Source: DASVDK01 sp036381125 [NCBI: Thermodesulfobacteriota bacterium] (GTDB lineage Bacteria; DASVDK01). From it: a stretch of DNA of 8,047 nucleotides. The notes beneath the pieces are model-generated. The model was not told the origin of the DNA. It did no database searches and was given only the letters and a program-made list of their open reading frames with translations. Made by a program: the position numbers and the translations under genes. Shown one piece after another: positions 5,727-8,047 of this stretch (the stretch's first letter is position 1; every line of letters begins with the position of its first letter). The DNA is taken from the NCBI GenBank assembly GCA_036381125.1, contig DASVDK010000023.1:1-8047 (forward strand), in the 5' to 3' direction.

Positions 5727-8047
5727 ATGGCTGCCGCGCATCCGATCACCGACGATACCCGCGCCCTCGAGGCGGACCTGCGCCGAGAGGTCAGGGGCGA
5801 GGTCCGCTTCGACGCCTACACGCGCTTCCTCTTCTCGACCGACGCCTCGATGTACGCCATCGAGCCGCTCGGGGTCGTCTTCCCGAGGGACGGGGACGAC
5901 GTCCAGGCGGCCGTCGCGGTCGCGCGCCGGCACGGCGTCCCGGTGCTGCCCCGCGGCGGCGGCACGAGCCTGGCCGGCCAGGCCGTCGGCCGCGCGGTCG
6001 TCCTCGACTGCTCGCGGCACATGGCCGGCGTCCTCGACATCGACCCGGAGCGGATGCTCGCGCGGGTGCAGCCGGGACTCGTGCAGGACGACCTCAACCG
6101 GGCGGCAGCGAAGGTGGGGCTCGCCTTCGGGCCGGACACCTCCACGAGCAACCGGGCCACCATCGGCGGGATGATCGGCAACAACTCCGCCGGGAGCCAC
6201 TCGGTCATCTACGGGATGACGATCGACCACGTCGTCTCCCTCGACGTCGTCCTCTCCGACACGAGCCGGGCGCGCTTCGAGCCGGTCGGCCCCGACGAGG
6301 TCGTGCGCCGCGCGACGGGGGACTCGCTCGAGGCCCGGCTCTACCGGGAGCTGCCGGCGCTCGCCGCGGCCCACCGGCGCGCCATCGACAGCCGCTTCCC
6401 CGAGTTCTGGCGGCGGGCCGGCGGCTACCGGCTCGACCGGATTCCGACCGACGGGGGGCTCGACCTCGCGAAGTTCGTCGTGGGGGCCGAGGGGACGCTC
6501 GTCGCCATCACCGAGGCGGTGGTGCGGCTCGTCCCGAAGCCGAAGTTCGTCGTCATGGGGGTCGGCCAGTTCAGGACGGTGGCCGAGGCGATCGCGGCGA
6601 CCGGCGACGCGCTGGCGGTCAAGCCGGCGGCGGTCGAGCTGATCGACAAGACGATCCTCGACCTCGCCCGGCAATCGCGCGAGTTCGGCAAGATCGGCAG
6701 CTTCATCGAGGGGGACCCGGGCGCCCTCATGTTCGTCGAGTGCTACGGGGAGACCGAGGCCGAGGCGCTCGACGCCCTCGATCGGCTCCAGTCGACGTGG
6801 GCCCGCCACGGGCACGGCTACAGCTTCTTCCGCGCCACGACCCGCCCGGCGCAGCAGGCGGTCCTCAAGGTCCGCAAGTCCGGGCTCGGCTTCCTCATGG
6901 CGGCCGGCCGCGGCACGAACCGCCCCATCGCCTTCATCGAGGACACCGCGGTCGACCCGCGCCACCTGCCGGCCTACACGGAGCGGTTCAGGCAGATCCT
7001 CGATCGCCACGGGCTCAAGGCCGGCTTCTACGGCCACGCCTCCGTCGGCTGCCTCCACATCCGCCCCTTCATGGACCTGACCCGTCCGGGCGAGGTCCAG
7101 AAGATGCGGACGGTGGCCGAGGCGATCCGCGACCTGGTCGCCGAGTACGGCGGCGCGATGAGCAGCGAGCACGGCGACGGGCTCGCCCGCAGCGAGTGGA
7201 ACCGCCGCCTCTTCGGCGACGAGCTGTACGAGGCGATGCGGCAGGTGAAGCGGCTCTTCGACCCCGAGGGCCGCATGAACCCGGGCAAGATCGTCGACGC
7301 GCCGGCCATGGACGAGCACCTGCGCGACCCGGCCATGCCGCCCGCCGGCCCCATCGAGACGCACTTCCACTTCGAGGAGGGGATGCGCGGTGCGGCGGCG
7401 CGCTGCATGCGGATCGGGCTCTGCCGCAAGGGCTTCGAGGGGACGATGTGCCCCTCCTACATGGCGACGCGCGTCGAGGACCACTCGACCCGCGGCCGGG
7501 CCAACGCGCTGGTGAAGGCGCTGTCGGACCCGGATCCGCGGCAGGCGCTCGGCGACGCACGGCTCCACGAGATCCTCGACCTCTGCCTCGAGTGCAAGGC
7601 GTGCAAGAGCGAGTGCCCGCTCTCGGTCGACATGGCGACGCTCAAGAGCGAGTTCCTGGCCCACTACTACGCGGTGCACGGCGTGCCGCTCCGGGCGCGC
7701 CTCTTCGGGCGGGTGCGGTCGCTGAACCGCCTCGGCTCGGCCCTGGCGCCCCTCTCGAACCTCCCCTCCCGCTTCGGGCCGGCGCGCTGGCTCCTCGAGA
7801 AGGTGGTGGGGATCGACCGCCGAAGGCCCCTTCCGCGCTTCGAGCGCGAGACGCTGCCGCGCTGGTTCGCGTCGCGGCCGGCGCCGGCCGGGGGCGGCGC
7901 CAGGGGCGAGGTCGTCTTCCTCGCCGACTCCTTCACGAGCTTCACCGAGCCGGCCATCGGCCGGGCGGCGATCGAGCTGCTGGAGCGCGCCGGGTACCGC
8001 GTTCGGCTCGAGACGGAGGTCTGCTGCGGCCGCCCTCAGATCTCGAA
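5727..8047 (+). CDS. FAD and Fe-S 2-hydroxyacid dehydrogenase, GlcD-GlcF-like fusion (3' partial)
   Basis: The frame is open from ATG 5727 to the window end (773 codons), so the gene is cut at its 3' side; relatives such as YdiJ run to roughly 950-1000 residues. Residues 45-270 are the FAD-binding domain (PVLPRGGGTSLAGQAVG at 72-88, ATIGGMIGNNSAGS at 144-157). Residues 270-525 form the substrate domain, with likely metal ligands H437 and H444 (GHASVGCLH) and E481 in SSEHGDG. An iron-sulfur domain follows: C560, C566 and C575 (GTMCPSYMATR), then CLECKACKSECP (620-631). The window stops just inside the C-terminal CCG domain (CCGRPQIS, 766-773). Relatives oxidise D-lactate, D-2-hydroxyglutarate or glycolate and pass electrons to the respiratory chain. 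It lies 13 nt after dctM with no Shine-Dalgarno sequence. The fusion class is sure; the substrate is not, although the aminotransferase neighbour favours glycolate. Confidence 0.9.
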   Translation, partial: MAAAHPITDDTRALEADLRREVRGEVRFDAYTRFLFSTDASMYAIEPLGVVFPRDGDDVQAAVAVARRHGVPVLPRGGGTSLAGQAVGRAVVLDCSRHMAGVLDIDPERMLARVQPGLVQDDLNRAAAKVGLAFGPDTSTSNRATIGGMIGNNSAGSHSVIYGMTIDHVVSLDVVLSDTSRARFEPVGPDEVVRRATGDSLEARLYRELPALAAAHRRAIDSRFPEFWRRAGGYRLDRIPTDGGLDLAKFVVGAEGTLVAITEAVVRLVPKPKFVVMGVGQFRTVAEAIAATGDALAVKPAAVELIDKTILDLARQSREFGKIGSFIEGDPGALMFVECYGETEAEALDALDRLQSTWARHGHGYSFFRATTRPAQQAVLKVRKSGLGFLMAAGRGTNRPIAFIEDTAVDPRHLPAYTERFRQILDRHGLKAGFYGHASVGCLHIRPFMDLTRPGEVQKMRTVAEAIRDLVAEYGGAMSSEHGDGLARSEWNRRLFGDELYEAMRQVKRLFDPEGRMNPGKIVDAPAMDEHLRDPAMPPAGPIETHFHFEEGMRGAAARCMRIGLCRKGFEGTMCPSYMATRVEDHSTRGRANALVKALSDPDPRQALGDARLHEILDLCLECKACKSECPLSVDMATLKSEFLAHYYAVHGVPLRARLFGRVRSLNRLGSALAPLSNLPSRFGPARWLLEKVVGIDRRRPLPRFERETLPRWFASRPAPAGGGARGEVVFLADSFTSFTEPAIGRAAIELLERAGYRVRLETEVCCGRPQIS

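Noticed and set aside
5679-7679. 666-codon open frame on the - strand opposite the dehydrogenase
   Set aside because: It is the antisense shadow of a well-supported coding gene, with skewed Arg/Asp/Glu/Val composition and no domain. The + strand gene has intact FAD and Fe-S motifs over the same bases.

Overview
The window is about 8 kb of very GC-rich bacterial DNA (roughly 70% by eye, with nearly every third codon position G or C). It is densely packed with genes on the + strand. The gene families are common in soil and aquatic Proteobacteria-like lineages, and in GC-rich uncultured groups such as Rokubacteria/Methylomirabilota. No rRNA or other phylogenetic marker is present, so the taxon is a guess. 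I see no mobile element, CRISPR array, tRNA or phage gene.

Layout. (1) Positions 1-110 are a regulatory and gene-start region. It may hold the first codons of a divergent - strand gene (1-26), and it has a promoter-like pair with a dyad over the expected start site. (2) Positions 111-872 encode a TauE/SafE-family membrane anion transporter that appears to start at a CTG codon. (3) Positions 873-962 carry a second promoter. It appears to drive a tightly spaced set of six genes: a GntR/FCD regulator (963-1646), a class V aminotransferase of the serine-glyoxylate type (1649-2851), a complete TRAP transporter made of binding protein, small and large membrane subunits (2887-5713), and a large FAD plus iron-sulfur 2-hydroxyacid dehydrogenase (5727 to the window end, 3' truncated).

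How the genes may work together (inference). The TRAP system would import a small carboxylate and the FAD/Fe-S enzyme would oxidise a 2-hydroxyacid to a 2-oxoacid on the respiratory chain. The PLP enzyme would aminate the oxoacid, and the FCD regulator would sense the acid or a product. Glycolate to glyoxylate to glycine is the simplest fit, because the aminotransferase most resembles serine-glyoxylate enzymes. A different hydroxyacid (D-lactate, D-2-hydroxyglutarate, or a sulfonated acid given the TauE neighbour) cannot be excluded.

No clearly new system is visible. The points most worth a second look are the CTG start of the transporter, a perfect GC hairpin between the aminotransferase and binding-protein genes, promoter and operator structures before the first two complete genes, a possible near-leaderless start for the dehydrogenase, and the combined pathway the operon implies.
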